The notes below the pieces were generated by a model. The model made no database searches. It was not told where the DNA came from and saw nothing but the letters and a program-made list of their open reading frames with translations. Shown here in pieces: positions 12,308 to 26,199 of a stretch of DNA of 64,000 nucleotides. Every line of letters starts with the position of its first letter. The first letter of the stretch is position 1. This DNA comes from Pomacea canaliculata (taxonomy: Eukaryota; Mollusca; Gastropoda; Architaenioglossa; Ampullariidae). Location of the stretch: assembly GCF_003073045.1 (NCBI RefSeq), contig NC_037593.1, forward strand, positions 3,401,525 through 3,465,524. The letters are read 5' to 3'. The translations under genes and the position numbers were made by a program.

Positions 12308-12805
12308 ATGGTGCTCAATCGACTCATTCCTATTATCTTTGCTCGCTTTCAACAGAGGCCACGGCCAATTGAAACGAATTCCCAAGGGAGGCGACTGCAC
12401 TTAAAGCGCATGAAAAGGATGCGTGTAGGAGTTGTCTCTCGCTGCTTCTTCATTCCTCGTGATCAGCTCGTATTCTGCTCCGTGCAGAAAATTGCTTTCA
12501 GCTTTTGGTTCGAGGTCGTTAAAATTCTCGTCAGTAGCCTACGGAACGGTTCGTTACTAGCTCGAACTTTCCACCACACCACGGGCATCAAGGAAAACTG
12601 CTCTTTTCTGGAGAAGCCTGCCTCCGTCCGGCAAAAAGTTCTCCAAACCACCAAAAGATTCCTGTTCTTCCGTAATCAGCACTTTTCTCCGATTATATCT
12701 CTAACAAGTTTCAGCCATCTGCGAAACTTTTTCAAGCAGAATGCAACAAAGTGGATGCCACCAGCAGCGCAAGAAACACGAGCTCAGTCAAGGGTGGATC
12801 CCTAA
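12308..12805 (+). other. Unrecognised 165-codon open reading frame
   Basis: Starts with ATG and stays open for 165 codons, rich in R, K, F and S, with no domain, repeat or signal peptide I recognise. Unrelated frames are open in the same kilobase on both strands (12861-13232 plus, 12929-13282 minus), which points to base composition rather than coding. No splice-linked neighbours were found. It could be a fragment of an unrecognised mobile element. Confidence 0.15.
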
Positions 12806-13400
12806 GGGTCATTTGAATCCGTGACCCAGTCAACAGACGATTCAGGAAACCCCACTGCACGTGATGCACGAGTACGGGTCGCACCCCGTGCAATGTCCAC
12901 TTACACTTTGTCGGAAAGATGAGGACCTTCATGCAAAACGCGCTACCTCTCGGGTACTTCGGATTCGCTGTTCACCCCAGACATCGACAAGTAGTAGGAC
13001 CTTGACTGTGATCCACGATCTCGTAAGAGTCGAGGACGAGACGGGAAGGCACCGATGCTGCAATGTTTTGTTTAATAGCGGGTGGGTATTATTTCTTGTG
13101 ACGGGGGTATTATTTTCGCTAGAACTGCGTGTCAGGTTCTTCTCGCCAAATGCGAGCACCAAAGACTTCCTGGCCGTTTTGATCGACGCGTACAAGTTCC
13201 AAACTGTGTGTTTTAGAGGTAGGATGCCATGATTAATTCCTTTTACAGACCTCAGTGAATACTCCTGAACAAAGCAGTGCAAGCAGACTGTGTTGGTGCC
13301 AACGCTCTCTAGAAAAAACAGTTTCGTCCCAACACCCTTGTAAAAGTTTAATTCACATGAGTTTTAAATGAATGTCCAGATAATAAAAGAGGGATCTTTA

Positions 13401-16400
13401 ATAGCCTCCCTAAACCCCAGGAATTTCGCACCAAACCTGCAAGTGAGTGGAACATCTTGTGGCGTATCAAACACCTACATCATGACAGAAAGAAATGAGG
13501 ACCATGTTAGTTGCATAAAATTGTTTACTCTTCTTTGGTGATCATTAAACACTCCCACATACGTACATACACACTTGACAACACTGTGAAATCACCGATT
13601 AACCGCCCTATTAACGTACCACACCACTACATCTTCTAGGATGCATGCCACAAGTGTCAAAACGCTGCTACCACGGACGTACATCACAGAAGTGACACAA
13701 GTCCGCGCTGCTACTAATACAACTATCATTGCAGACAAGATTCACTGCAAATCAGAAAAGGCCAGGTATCCACTGAAATTTGACAAACATGGTAGCCCTC
13801 CATTCAAAATTACATGAGGGCAGGCTGGCAAACTGGCAAGAATAACCATGAAGTATTTCGCTTTTATTAACTGCATCTTCTTACTACGTGTGGCATTTTT
13901 ACCTTCAGTGGAACCTTCTGCTATTACAGAACAAAAGGAGAACTCAAATTGTTATATATATATTTCTATATAATAAAAATCTAGTCTATTAATGATATAA
14001 AAGTGTCCAAAAGCCTAATACAACTGGCAAGTTCTCGGTCACCTTCCAAAACTACTGTACAGTTTTATTTGCTTGTCCTACCTAGCAAAAACTGAAAAAT
14101 GAAGACAACAGGACGGTTGAGATAAATTCCATCCAGTATCTAGCTTTCTTTAAAAATACAAATACAAGCACTACTGTTACAGCGTCAAACCAACCACTTT
14201 CTACTCTATTGCTTCTACCCACTGAAATACATTAAATAATATCATGCTTACAGAGTGTTCTAAGTTTTGAAAAAGAGAATAAAAACATCAAATTTACAAC
14301 TGTTCAGAGTCAACAAAAATTTAAAAATGATTCAACTGCTTCTACAAGCAGCTCTTTTTTTCGATGACCTCTTCATCTCTGACATGGCCATGGCTCCACA
14401 AATCATCTTCACACTAAACTACAGATATGTAAAATGAGAACAGCCACAAACAAAGGCAAAGGACAAGTGCAGCTGTTAAAAGGCAAGGAGTGTTTCTAGA
14501 TTGTGGGGCTTAAGGTATGAAACTGGCAGCAAAGAAACGGGAATGAAAGATATCACTCCCCTCACAATGAGCTTCCAGACAATGAGCAATTCTCAAAGGT
14601 AAAACAGTCCGCAATATCTATGCTAATTCATCACAGCGTGTCCCTGACAAAGCTCGGATTTCTGCTTATAAAGGGTACAAAAATAAGTATGGACAAATAA
14701 GAAACGGGAATGAAAAATTTAAAAACTTCTTAAAGCATAGAATTTAAAACAAAGGCCTGCTGTATGATTTCTTCAGCGCCTAAATAACCTCGCACTGACA
14801 CCTTGTGAGAAAAAAAAAAAATATGTGTTCAAGTCCTCATCTCATTTTTAAAAAAGCCACTAGAAAATTCAACTTAGCAAAGCTCTATGTTTTTAATATT
14901 AAAGAAAACTCTGCACAAAGCTGTGATTAATATTTTTTTAATATTTAAAGTTTCAACATTATGGAATGGCTGCAACTTTCTGATTAGATTCTTACCTATG
15001 TTGCCAGTAGCATCATCAAATACATCTGGTCCTTACTGGTGTTGCCGGTACCATTACCATGGAATCTGGTGATAGTTCTACACTTTCCTTTCGCTACTTT
15101 TCACCAAAAATTATTTCAAGGTGAGAAATTTCAACTATACCCAACAACTATTTGGTTTCGCAAAAAAAAAAAAATTTTAGCTCAATCCCAATTTTACATC
15201 AAGATCTAACCAAAACTTTCTTTTTTTCATCAGTGTCATTATAAGAAAAAAAAAAGTTTTCATTTGTATCATACAAATCAATCACTGGCATCTTTTTGTC
15301 TTCCTGATAATGTTCAGTGATCTATACTCGTGAGTGCCTCCTTAGGTAGACAGACACTCATTTACAGCAACTCGGGGGGCACCTACTATGAGTGTCTGGC
15401 TTCATCAGAGTTCATTTTTGTGTCAGTGACATTTTACGATACTACAACATATTATGCTTTGTATACTTTTGTGCTTTTTCACAGTATTTCATGGTACCTG
15501 ACAAGTGAAAGGACAAATTCAAGCCATCTCACTGGATATCTCAAACCTCTACCACATCAGCGACTTGATTATACATATCCAAACAAGCTTATAATGAGCA
15601 TTATGTAATAAGCACTGGAGACAGCAATAACAAATTGATTATTTTACATGTTGTTTACATGATATGACGAGTAAAAAAAAAAAACAGGGAAAAGCCAGCC
15701 GATGCTTTAGAAAGACGAAATAGGATTGGTGATGAATATAGTGATGGCTGTAGATGCAATGTTTAGAAGAAATCAAGGTATCTAGGTTATGACTAGTAAT
15801 TATTAATTTTTAAAAATAATGTCTGAAAAAGGTGGTGTCTATTTCTGTAAACAGACAAGCACCAAACAGATGTGGACAAAATTGAAGGTCTGTAAGAAAA
15901 CAACAGAGGAAAACCCAAACCCAACTGACAAGGTCATAAATAAAAGGTATTTTCCCATCACTGCAAAACAAGACATACACAATGATTCATGAACAAATGG
16001 AATTGTCTCACATGTTTCTGTAGCTTACAAATTTTCCAAGCACATCTAAAACATGCTGCTTCAAGATTACAATTTAGACAATATTTAGCTTTGTTAAGAA
16101 GCAAGATAACAATTTTGTGATGCTGTCTATAATCTGGAGAGAGAAAATTATCTCAATTGGAATGTTTAATTCTTCTGCATGACTCTAATAAATAGATACA
16201 TGCATTCGGACAGCAGAGCAGAGAAAGAGGTACAAGTCACCTTGACAGTTGTAATTAGTTTTAATTACTTTAAACATTGAAGCCTATCTGTTGCTCATAT
16301 TTGCAAGCACAACATAATTGCAAAGGAGGAGTTGATCACATCAGGAGATATGTAAACATGTTCTAGTTTTAAGACAGTTCATTCTGTCGCATGCTCAAAC

Positions 16401-18288
16401 GTGTACAGTCTGCAGCTATCCATACTAATGAAATTTAGTTGGCTTAGAACCAAAAACTTCAGAGGATTTTAAAATGCAGCCCTTGTGATGGGCCAGAACA
16501 AGACAATGTGCTGTGAATAAATGTAGCACATTACTGCCTGTGAGAATGTGAGCAACCACATGCCAGCCTTTCTTTTTCTATTAACCTTATGCATGCCCAT
16601 TAAAAACTGCGTCTTCTGCATAATTCTGTTTTCACTTTATACACAGAAGCAACCGTCACCTAATAAGCAGTAGACACCTTGTCGCTTTGTTGTCTTAATG
16701 CAAGAAAGTATGCAAAGTTCTGAAAGCTACAAAAAACAAAAGAAGAAAAAAGACTGGTGAAGGTTCCAAGTCATTGCAAAACTCTCAACTTATAAATATT
16801 AGGGACACTATGTAAGTAAAATATTCCAGTTATACTTCTGAAACTATTAATTGGTCTAACAACGAAATATCCAAAATAAAACTCTGTATTAAACAAAACA
16901 ATAAGGGAAGCCAATACAAGCACTCTAGACCATTCAAGAACATACATCTTCCATCTTCATAAACAACACTTCTAAATAATAACACAGCAACACTTTCTTC
17001 AGTCTCTTCCGTTCCTTGGAAAACTTGCATTAGAATGAACTTGGCAAATGACACAGAAATCTCATTCTCTAGCAGACATTGTGATCAGCCACACAGCTTT
17101 CAAGAACAGCCTTAATTTGGTGTACAAGGTTTTTCTTTCACTTTCTCTCACCTTCCTCATCACTCACTTTCCAATAATCTTCACATGACCTCAAGTTTAA
17201 CATTACAATGTAAACTATGTACATCAAATGTCACTAAATGACTTTGCACAAGTGTGTCAGCAATACAAAAATATTCATTTAATGGCACTTGCCTTTGCTA
17301 CTTAACATTTATCAACTTGTGCTGACTCTCACAAGCCTGGCAACCTTCATTTGATGGCAGTTACAGCTGTCGCTGCAAGACATTATTTTAGAATATAAAA
17401 GCTCCAGATGCATACAATTATCAGGTCAAGTAGTACAAGCTGTAGTTATGCCTGCGCACAAATCTCATTATGCCAACTACTGCATTCATTAGAATAAATA
17501 ATGCAATCAAAAATGAAAGCTTGGCACTATTTTTTTTTCCAAAGATTTTAAAAAACTTGATCTATTTTTTCCAGTTTGAGTGAGACAGTGGATATATCCA
17601 AAACAAAGAAAAACCACTAACTGTTCTTTACCTCCTGCAAATTTTTCCATTGAAAAGATCACAGGTAGTTCTGCTGATGGGAAATATGCTTTACTTGCCC
17701 CACAAATGACAAATGCTGGCAAATAATTTCTGATTCAAGTGTGCACCTTAAATTGTATCAATGAAAATATATGCACATTTGCACATGTACTCACACCATC
17801 ACAACACTGTGATGTTTGCTGTTGACATTTTCAGAAACTGCTAATATTGTAGCATCATACAATATTGTAACAAAGAACAAAAGATCACAGAGGCTTGAAG
17901 ATTACTCATCTGAATTTGTTAAGCTGCTGTTTTGGAATTATTTAAACATGAAAATTTGTTTCTTGAAGACATCTGTACCCTATATCTTAATTTAAGTTTC
18001 TAAGAAAAACAGTTTTTTCATCCTCAAATTGCACATCATTTTTATATTCATTGAAACTAAACATCACAGAAATAATGTCATGCACTCCCCAAAGTAGATA
18101 TATCTCAAATATTCACTCATGCATCGATATGAAAAGACACACCTGTTCATACTTCACATATGACAGCACACACACACACACACAGGAAGAGAGCAGAATC
18201 GGAATATCTGCTGGGGCATGAAATGTTTTTTTATCAGCATGAAACATCAGTGTAATAACAAACAATGATAACTATAACAGTTTCGTCT
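13401..18288 (-). other. AT-rich non-coding stretch, candidate long 3'UTR of PPTC7
   Basis: No coding exon was recognised. Composition is uniformly AT-rich from about 13.4 kb to the PPTC7 stop, unlike the more GC-rich block before it. A minus-strand AATAAA lies at 13863-13868 and other TTTATT motifs occur in between. Vertebrate PPTC7 transcripts have long 3'UTRs, so this could be the equivalent. Where the transcript actually ends is not visible from the sequence. Confidence 0.3.
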
Positions 18289-21200
18289 TCATATATAGAT
18301 GTCTGATTGGTTGGTCACTCGGGCCATTACACATGTGATGTCATCAGGTTTTCCACCTGCACCAGGAAAACAATACTTTAATGCAAGAAAGCTCTTAGAA
18401 AGTCACTAAAGCAAGAAAAATAAGAAAATAGAAATTTTTAAAAAAAAAGATTTTTTTTAAATATATCAAATGTAATATTATCTGTGCTATAATTAGAGTA
18501 AGTTTGGATACTTTGTTACTCATTCTCCTGCAGAGCTGCAGTAGGACATTAAGAAGCTGCAGTTTACAAAGGGTCCATCACTTTTAACAGCATTCTGTTT
18601 TACACCTAGCAACCCTAATTTCATATCAGGTTTTCCTGTGGATGGCCACCACTCTAGCTTTAATGGCAGAATGTGAGGAAACCTGCCAAATGATTAATGC
18701 TCTGGTCAAATGAGAATGACACTTGTATTAACATTAATGCCCCCAACCACCAACTAATCCCCTTTTCTAACCCATAGCAACAATCTAGGCTTCCCATGGG
18801 GAAAAAAAATAGAAACTACAATAAATAAAGCAGGGACTGCAGAGAGTGGAAATCTGTGGGCGGATGGGGGAAAAAATGTCAGAAGAGCCGAATGTTAATC
18901 TTGCAGTTCAGAAGGGGCTGGATGAGGTGTGATAAAACAAACTGAGGTGAGAGCATGCATTTAGGAACAAGCATCTCCCCTGTTGCTCAACCACAGGGAA
19001 CAAGTTTTGGCACCTCAGCCACTGATCCTTGCCAAAATGCATTAAGCAATGCTCACAAAAAAAATGTCAAAGGCACACAGCCTCCTGCAAAGTATTTCTG
19101 CCCTCTATGCACTACAGCCATCCCTCCCCAAGAAGAAAGAAGTACTCTGCTCTGAATAAATGCCTCATCAAATGGATAGATGAGTCATATTTTTCCACTC
19201 TTTATCCTCTCAAACATGCGCAAGAAACCCATGATATTCAGAGAGATGAAAGTTACACTTACACAAAACTATGAGGTGAAATTTTTGTACACAAACAAGA
19301 GCTTAAAAATACAAACAGGAAAGTGACATAAATGCGATGTAAATATAAACAGGAAAGGTAGATCAATCAATTAAAATAGCTAAAATAGCAAAATGGAAAA
19401 GCTCTTTATAATAAGTGATGATCTGTTAAAATGCAGTTCAAGCATCTAAAGCGATAATGTAGTAAGCGTGCAGCATTAGAAAAAGGTCCAAGTACTTGCA
19501 GTCATATGAAAAAACAGCACATGCACACACAATTCCCAAGACACCATGACCAAAACTGAAACAGAACAGACCTGACAGCTGAATGCCAACATCTACAGCA
19601 GAAAGGGCAAAAGGAGACATGTAGTCAGGATCAAAGGACAGCTGGTACGCCTTCTCTGCTATGGTTAAGGCAGTCTTCTGCACACTTTCTTCCCGATTGT
19701 CCTAGCAACAAAAGAGTGTCAGCTTTATCATGTGAATATCATTTGTGCCAGTGCACTGCCCTCTTTCACATTTCTTGACATGTTTAATGAAAGAGGTTGG
19801 TCTTGAAAAAGATTTGTTTTTAGAAACAAGTTTGCAAACAAAGTTTAAGGATCAGCACAAACATTGCATGCTTACACTAAACATAAGGCAACAAATCAAA
19901 CATTTAGGTATGTAGTCTGACCCAAATTTATGCCAAAATAATTTATTTAAAGTTATATATAACATTGCTGAAAGTAAAAACTTACAACCAAAATTAACAA
20001 CCTATTAGGAAATTTTCTAATTTTTTTAAACAGCTCTGAGGACAGCATTTTATTCCTTCTCCCATGAAATTCTGCACCTGAATCACAACCACGTGACCTG
20101 ACATACATACTCTTTCATAATACAAAACATTAAAAATGGATTTGTAAGGGCTTTCCTGCCTGTAAGGGCTTTCCTGCCTGTAAACCTGTATATTACATCA
20201 TCATTTTCACACTAACTTGAGAGGCAAACATTTAAGGAGGATATAAAGAAAGTCAAAGAGTTAAGACCCAGTATTACCTTCAGCTGTGCAGAAACATAGC
20301 CGAGAATCATATCCTCACTGAGATTGTCAAAAAGACCATCTGTTCCAAGGATAATCACATCACCATCTTCAACTTCAAATGATGAGCTTTCAGCAACCTC
20401 AGGACTGGAAATAAACAGCAGAAGTAATCAAAACAGAAAATTGGATTTTACATAAGCATTTTACACCTGCATTTCTTTATTAAAATTTCAGAAAACAAAG
20501 CTAGGAAGTAAAAAAATACACCTTTCATATTTCTTGACCTACATTCTTTTTTTAATAAACACATCAGAAAACTGAACAATTATTGCACAAAATAAATATA
20601 AATAATAGTGCATGACCTGTTGCTCCTAATTCCCAAGTGGGTTAATACAACCATTAATATGCATTCATCAGATATTATTCTTGAGTTTTTATATATTCAG
20701 GCCAACAAATCTAAATTTAAAAAAGTTATCTACTTTGAAAATAAAAATTCTATTTGATTTATCAGATGTGATGTTGTTTTCTCTTAACCCAGGCATAACC
20801 TCAAGCCTAAACTATAGTCACCCACACACACTCATGGAGATACAGCAAAAAACTCTACTAATCCAATAACACCAAGCAACAAAATTTTGTAATAACTTGA
20901 ACCTGTATGTGGATTTTTCTCACCAGCAATGTGCTCTTTATCACTAGACCCCTGTTCTATCTTAAGCAGTTAACCTAGCCAAGGAAAAAGGTGAACACAT
21001 AAGCAACACCATCTTGTTGCATTTTATAAGGAGCTTGGTCTACCTTATCTACTGATGCAGATTGGTTATAATTCCTGGCACCAACCAGTTTACCAAATCA
21101 TATTCCTGATATGGCTGGAAAATATCATTAGATTTGAGTTCGCAGCAACTAGTTTATGGATACAGCTGTCCTTTACATGTTGAACTGTACAAACATCTTT

Positions 21201-24200
21201 CCAGCATCAGGTCATGGAAACAAGGAGTGACAAATTATTGCGGCCCTATGCTCCTCGAGGAGTAACAAGGACTAAACTAAACTACTAAACTAGGAGTGAC
21301 AAATCAACTCATCAGGGATGGTTGGGTAGGCAATACCACATAAAGGAACAGCATTCTGCATGAATGCCACTTTATGAATGCTCTAGTCAACAAACTGTTT
21401 AAAAGCCACAGAACACACCCAGGTTCTGGGTGAGTGATTTTCAATATTATGAATTGTGATTCAGTTGCTAGAAAATGTAGAACGCATGAGAAATGTTTCT
21501 TGTGTTGATGTGTCGAAGCATGCTCCAAATCTTTACCTAGTGATTATTTAAAGTCAATTTTCTAAAAAAAACAAAACAAAACACACCACTTCCTATAGGT
21601 AAAACAGCTGATTTCTGCTAAATGTGATACTTAAAACTAATTCAAAATGATAGTTTTGAGACATGGTTATTTTTGTATAATTTTTTTTTTACAAATAGCC
21701 AAAATGTGACCACTAATGGAGACTACCACAATGAATCAATTTTTCAGCTCACCAACAAAATATTTTTTGACTTCCCAGATGGTAATGGTTAATACCCCCT
21801 CCTCCTCCCAGTTCCTAACCCTCACCTCTTCCACCCTTACCCAATCCGACTACTATGCTACCATCATCTCAACCTCCTAACCATCCCCCCTCCCCTGCCC
21901 TAATGCAATCCCACCTCTATACTACCCTCATGTAGCTCCTTGTTTTTTAGTAAACAATCCAAACATGCGTAGAGTAAAGAGTTAACACTAACCTGTCACT
22001 AAGCACAAGACCTTGCTGACTGGGAGGGGCAACAGCCAGCTGGAAAGGAGTGTTGAAGTAATGCTGCTGCTCCAGGGAGCGATGGACTACTTCTCCATCT
22101 CTAATAATTAGAAACCCACTGTCCCCTAGATTGGCTGTGTAGATAGTGCGCTCTTCTCGGTGTAAAGAGACTATACATGCTGTGCTGCTTCCTAGCAGGA
22201 AAAAAAGATATTTATTTCTGTGTGTTATGTGCATGTGTAACAGGATCTTGTGGGCTAAACTTGGTGCAGGCACAAAGACATATACACATCAGCACATACA
22301 AAGATGTCATGTCATATAAAGGTCATCACTGTTGCTTTCCTGATTAATTACAGAAAAAAGAGTATGTTTTCTACTTCTTCTGTTCCTTCTTTCTAAGACA
22401 CTTACACATGTGGTGTAAACATATCTTCTAAACACTTTACATGGTAATTAATGTGTTCCTAATATTATATAAATATATATTTATAAACTATCGCAATCAG
22501 TGCTGATATCAGAAGGTGAAATAACTGATGTCTACCTTTCGTCTGATAAAGAATACTAATGGCATGCTGCAACCTTTCAAGTTTATGAGGGCAAAGCTCA
22601 AAGTGAAAGCATGTTTTAACTGACCTAGCAAAGGGTCCTTATGTTGCTGAAGTTCTTCATAGCTGGCTGCGATGATTGAGGCAGGGGCTTGTGGCCTGAA
22701 GTGCCCCTCCTCCACAAGACGCTGACATGTGGCCATCAGTTGTCGTGGAAATGCAGAAGGATCAATGCCATAATTACGCCATCCTCCCACACCATCTGCC
22801 ACACCTGCATAGCCACAGGTCAAAGAACAATGTTAGCAAGTAGTGCAAAATTAAAGCAATGTGTGATCTTTTCAATTGCTTTTACTAACGACATCACATA
22901 TTTATTCTTATTTGGTCACATTTCAGGACATTTGCAAAAAGATGGACAGTGGTATAACTTAAAAAGGCTAAAATTTCAAGGGGCTTATTTATTCCATAGA
23001 AACTAATAAGTTGTTAACATTTCTCACACATACATACACATAGAGAGAAGGAAGTCAGTTTATTTTGATATGTTATGCTTAACAAGTGCTTTATTTATTA
23101 CTATTATTTACATGCACATGCTGATAGGATTCAAGATATAATTCTTCAAATATTCATTTTATGGTGAGTGCATGTACATTCTGCATTCAATTGACTCAAT
23201 ATAGCTGAACTGAATATCTATGTTGTTTATTGGGTCCCCTCCCCTCCATTTTCATATGTGCCTGATTAGAAATGAGTGAACTAAATATCACTGCATTAGA
23301 GTAAGTCAAGCGTTGTTTTTTTTTTTAACTTTAACAATACAATGGTGTAACTGTGATAATACATCACAAAAACTCACCGAATCCTTGACACTTTGCTGTT
23401 TTATTATTTTATGTGAAGCTGGATGCGGTTTAATACATTAAGTGTTTGATTTAAGTCAACTCCTTAGGCTGGTTATCATGGTTTATAAATGATAACAATT
23501 ATTGTTAGAGTTAGAGATCTAAGAGCAAACACGATCTAACACTGTAACGCTGATTTGTGGGTACAACTGAACACTGACAAATGTTTACCGTATCGGACTT
23601 TTCTGGTAATATTGTCTTCAAACTACACCTTAATTTCGTCAATCCCCCCTTCCCCGCTATAAAAAGACTTGTTTTCACAAAAAGCGAAAAAGCACGAATC
23701 AAAAATTTCGATGGGTTTTCCCAACCCACACACTGATACAGACCCTACAGCATCACACAGTTCACACCCTCATTTTTGACAGTTGGTAACATAAACATTA
23801 TAACCGTCATTTCATCATTCGATGAACGAATCTTAAAAGCAATAATGCAGAAATCCAAATGTATGATGAAGTAGACCACAGACAGTAAAACCTTTTTTTT
23901 TTTCGATCACGTGTGACAAAAATAAAGAGAGCTGCCACTGTATCACTCGTACCCGACAGATAACTGGCATATATATAAATAAGAGCCTGAATATTTACCT
24001 ATCACATCAGCAACTTTGTTTCTGGCGATAAAGTACGCATCGTCACCAAACGTCCACTTTTTCAGCACTGAGTTCTTGGCAACGGACTTGGAAAACCCAT
24101 AGGAGCCAGTTACTAAATGCAAGGGTTGTTTGTCGCGTGCTCCTGGTCTAAGCTGAAATTCATTGTGTATTCCGGCGACGATGGCACGGGCTACAAGCCT

Positions 24201-24224
24201 CCCATACAAAGCGACTGATTGCAT
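18289..24224 (-). CDS. PPTC7: Protein phosphatase PTC7 homolog (mitochondrial PP2C), complete, 6 exons
   Basis: Mn2+/Mg2+-dependent serine/threonine phosphatase of mitochondria; in animals and yeast PTC7 controls CoQ biosynthesis, protein import and BNIP3/NIX mitophagy. Exons, 5' to 3': 24224-23999, 22804-22625, 22191-21993, 20404-20278, 19701-19572, 18356-18289. All phases join with GT-AG introns, giving 309 residues against about 304 in human. The N-terminus ([15 protein letters not shown]) is an Arg-containing amphipathic stretch fitting a mitochondrial presequence. PP2C motifs in order: [15 protein letters not shown] (metal-binding Asp), [36 protein letters not shown] (metal Asp), DPDYMSPFA and GGKPDDIT (metal Asp). 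All catalytic aspartates are present and the gene looks intact. ATG 24224 is the first ATG before the presequence. Confidence 0.96.
20143..20178. repeat. 18-bp tandem duplication in PPTC7 intron 4
   Basis: TGTAAGGGCTTTCCTGCC occurs twice back to back without mismatch. A recent local duplication in an intron. Confidence 0.9.
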
Positions 24225-24352
24225 GACAATGTCACAAACGATTTAATCTTTTTTCCCTCACATTTCCATCTCTGATCGAAAACAAACCTCTGCCTCACAG
24301 AGAGCACAACCGCATGACTTTCAGCTGGCGAGCACCATCTTTGTCTCCTTTC

Positions 24353-24360
24353 TGACGTCA
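24353..24360. promoter_or_regulatory. Perfect palindromic CRE upstream of PPTC7
   Basis: TGACGTCA, the full CREB/ATF site, lies 129 bp upstream of the PPTC7 start codon in the non-coding region on the 5' side of the gene. The position suits a proximal promoter. Use by CREB/ATF factors is inferred. Confidence 0.55.
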
Positions 24361-24376
24361 CTTGACCTTAAAAATG

Positions 24377-24428
24377 TAAAGGGAAGTAAATGCGTCTGAC
24401 TTGTAGAGCAATGCATTACTTCCCTTTA
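24377..24428. repeat. Short inverted repeat beside the PPTC7 promoter
   Basis: TAAAGGGAAGTAAATGC (24377-24393) is mirrored by GCATTACTTCCCTTTA (24413-24428), differing by one T, with a 19-bp loop. It lies about 150-200 bp upstream of PPTC7. It could be paired factor sites (GGAAGT is ETS-like) or the remnant of a foldback element. Confidence 0.7.
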
Positions 24429-24429
24429 A

Positions 24430-26199
24430 TACTTTCCAAAAATTGGTTCAACATATCAAAAAAAAAAAAAGAAAGTAACAGACCTAGATTTTCAGGTCAT
24501 TTATAAACATATACAAATATTACACTTCCTCAAATTTCATGTTTTTTAAATTAATGATCTACCAATCTCCTAGACTAATTCGGTATTATGGTTGATATTT
24601 AGTTGCTGAAGATTTGTTCTCTCCTTATGCAGAGTACCAAAGCATGATTAAGCCTTAGACAACTTATATAAAGACAGCACCTTGGAAACAGCTTTCATAG
24701 TACTAAGTATTGTTTCTTTATAAATAATATAGATTAAATATAAATTTAGATGCAATACTCAGTTTCATTTTTATTTTCCAATTAAAAGAACAAATTTGTT
24801 AATATTTCTCTTACGGAAAACTAAAGCGGACATCACCCCTAAAGAAGCTGATTAAATTCAGTCTGAAAATGGTACTGAATGCAAGGGAGTTCAATCCAAC
24901 CCACAAAATGTTCTTCAGAAATAACACCAAAATACCTTTCTACTGTATTCTGCTAGGATCACTCTGACTAGGTTATGGAAATGGCCAGGAAATAAAAACA
25001 ATCTCAAATTACTTATTCAGATCACTCTAGAATCAGTTCCATACAAAAATCTGAGCTGTTTACTTAACTCTATGTGAGCATCCATTAACCAGAATGCACA
25101 CACATTGTTGCTAGACTTGCTTGACAGCAGCAGGTCTTTTATGCAATTTCTCTGATGGCTCCTAATGTCTTAAAAACCCTAAATATAAATGAGGCAGTTC
25201 TAAAGTTCTTCTGCTAGCTTGGCACAAATTTTTAAAGGTTGCAATGTGATTCTAGTGTTTTAAGAATTGCCACACAACCTCCACAACATGTACATTTTTT
25301 TAAAAAACAAAAGTCTCAGACTATACATTAGCTAGCTTCTAAACTAAAAAAGACTTCAGTTAATAATACATGAACTACTACTACTACTTAATTCTTATAC
25401 TGCACCAGGTTCTAGATCTAGTTTGTAATTAGACTCTACCCCCACTGCACAAATAATATTAACATCTGCAATCTATGGCAATTAATAGATATCAACTGAA
25501 GACTTGTAAAATGATATTTTTTCTTTTAGAAAAAGCAGTAAAGATTAAACAGCAGCAACTTGAGCACCATCTGTTTCAAGGCATTAACTTTCAGCACTCC
25601 CATTAAAAGGCTCATTAAAGGCATATGGATATAATAAAGAATAAATTAACAATTGTGAATAATGAATTAGCAGTATTTGTATTTTTATGTTTCATTCTAT
25701 ATGCAGCCGAGTACAAGATTTTGCATTCATTTTATCTTATAAACAACAAAACTGATCTCAGGAAAAGCATTTTAATTCATGTCTTTTCTCTTTCAACTTC
25801 GTTTTGCATGAATGATCTTCTACCACTAACATGCATTTTACAAATTTATGCCCTTGAAATAATTACATTTTCAAATGAACATGTGTATGTACACATATTT
25901 ACATTAATGCCAGTGCCTTCTTAGCGTAAGGTTACTTAAGCCCTGTACTCCAAAACGTCCACCACGCACAAAAATAATTCTACTGGCACATGTACCACAA
26001 GTATTCTGTTGCAATTTCACACAAGTCCGTTTTTCCCCCACCCCAACTGCCCACCCACTTCTTTTTCTTCATTTCTCTCTGCTCAGCCAGAACCAAAATG
26101 TCTGATTTCTACACATGTTTGCACAGCCACATTCACACACATACCCAGAAGCAACATTCACCCCAGCACACATTCTCAAATCCACATCAATACACATCA
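24430..26199. other. Non-coding interval between PPTC7 and SUDS3, including the SUDS3 3'UTR
   Basis: AT-rich sequence with scattered open frames below 100 codons and no recognised domain. The part next to 26200 must contain the SUDS3 3'UTR (minus strand), and the part near 24.4 kb belongs to the PPTC7 promoter. No RNA gene or mobile element was recognised. Confidence 0.5.

Larger units (their letters stand above)
7871..13400. other. Intergenic region without a recognised gene
   Basis: No conserved protein signature was found on either strand. Contents: a TGAT tetranucleotide array near 9028-9085, a cluster of CACGTG/TGACGT motifs at 9179-9240, and the molluscan-style motif GAGGGAGATAACTC near 9983. 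Overlapping but unrecognised open frames occur at 12308-12805 and 12861-13232 (plus) and 12929-13282 (minus), in a locally GC-richer stretch. A non-coding transcript or a lineage-specific gene cannot be excluded. Confidence 0.55.

Noticed and set aside
12861..13282. Genes on both strands in the 12.9-13.3 kb region
   Set aside because: Overlapping frames on opposite strands with no recognised motif or splice partner. Composition explains them better.
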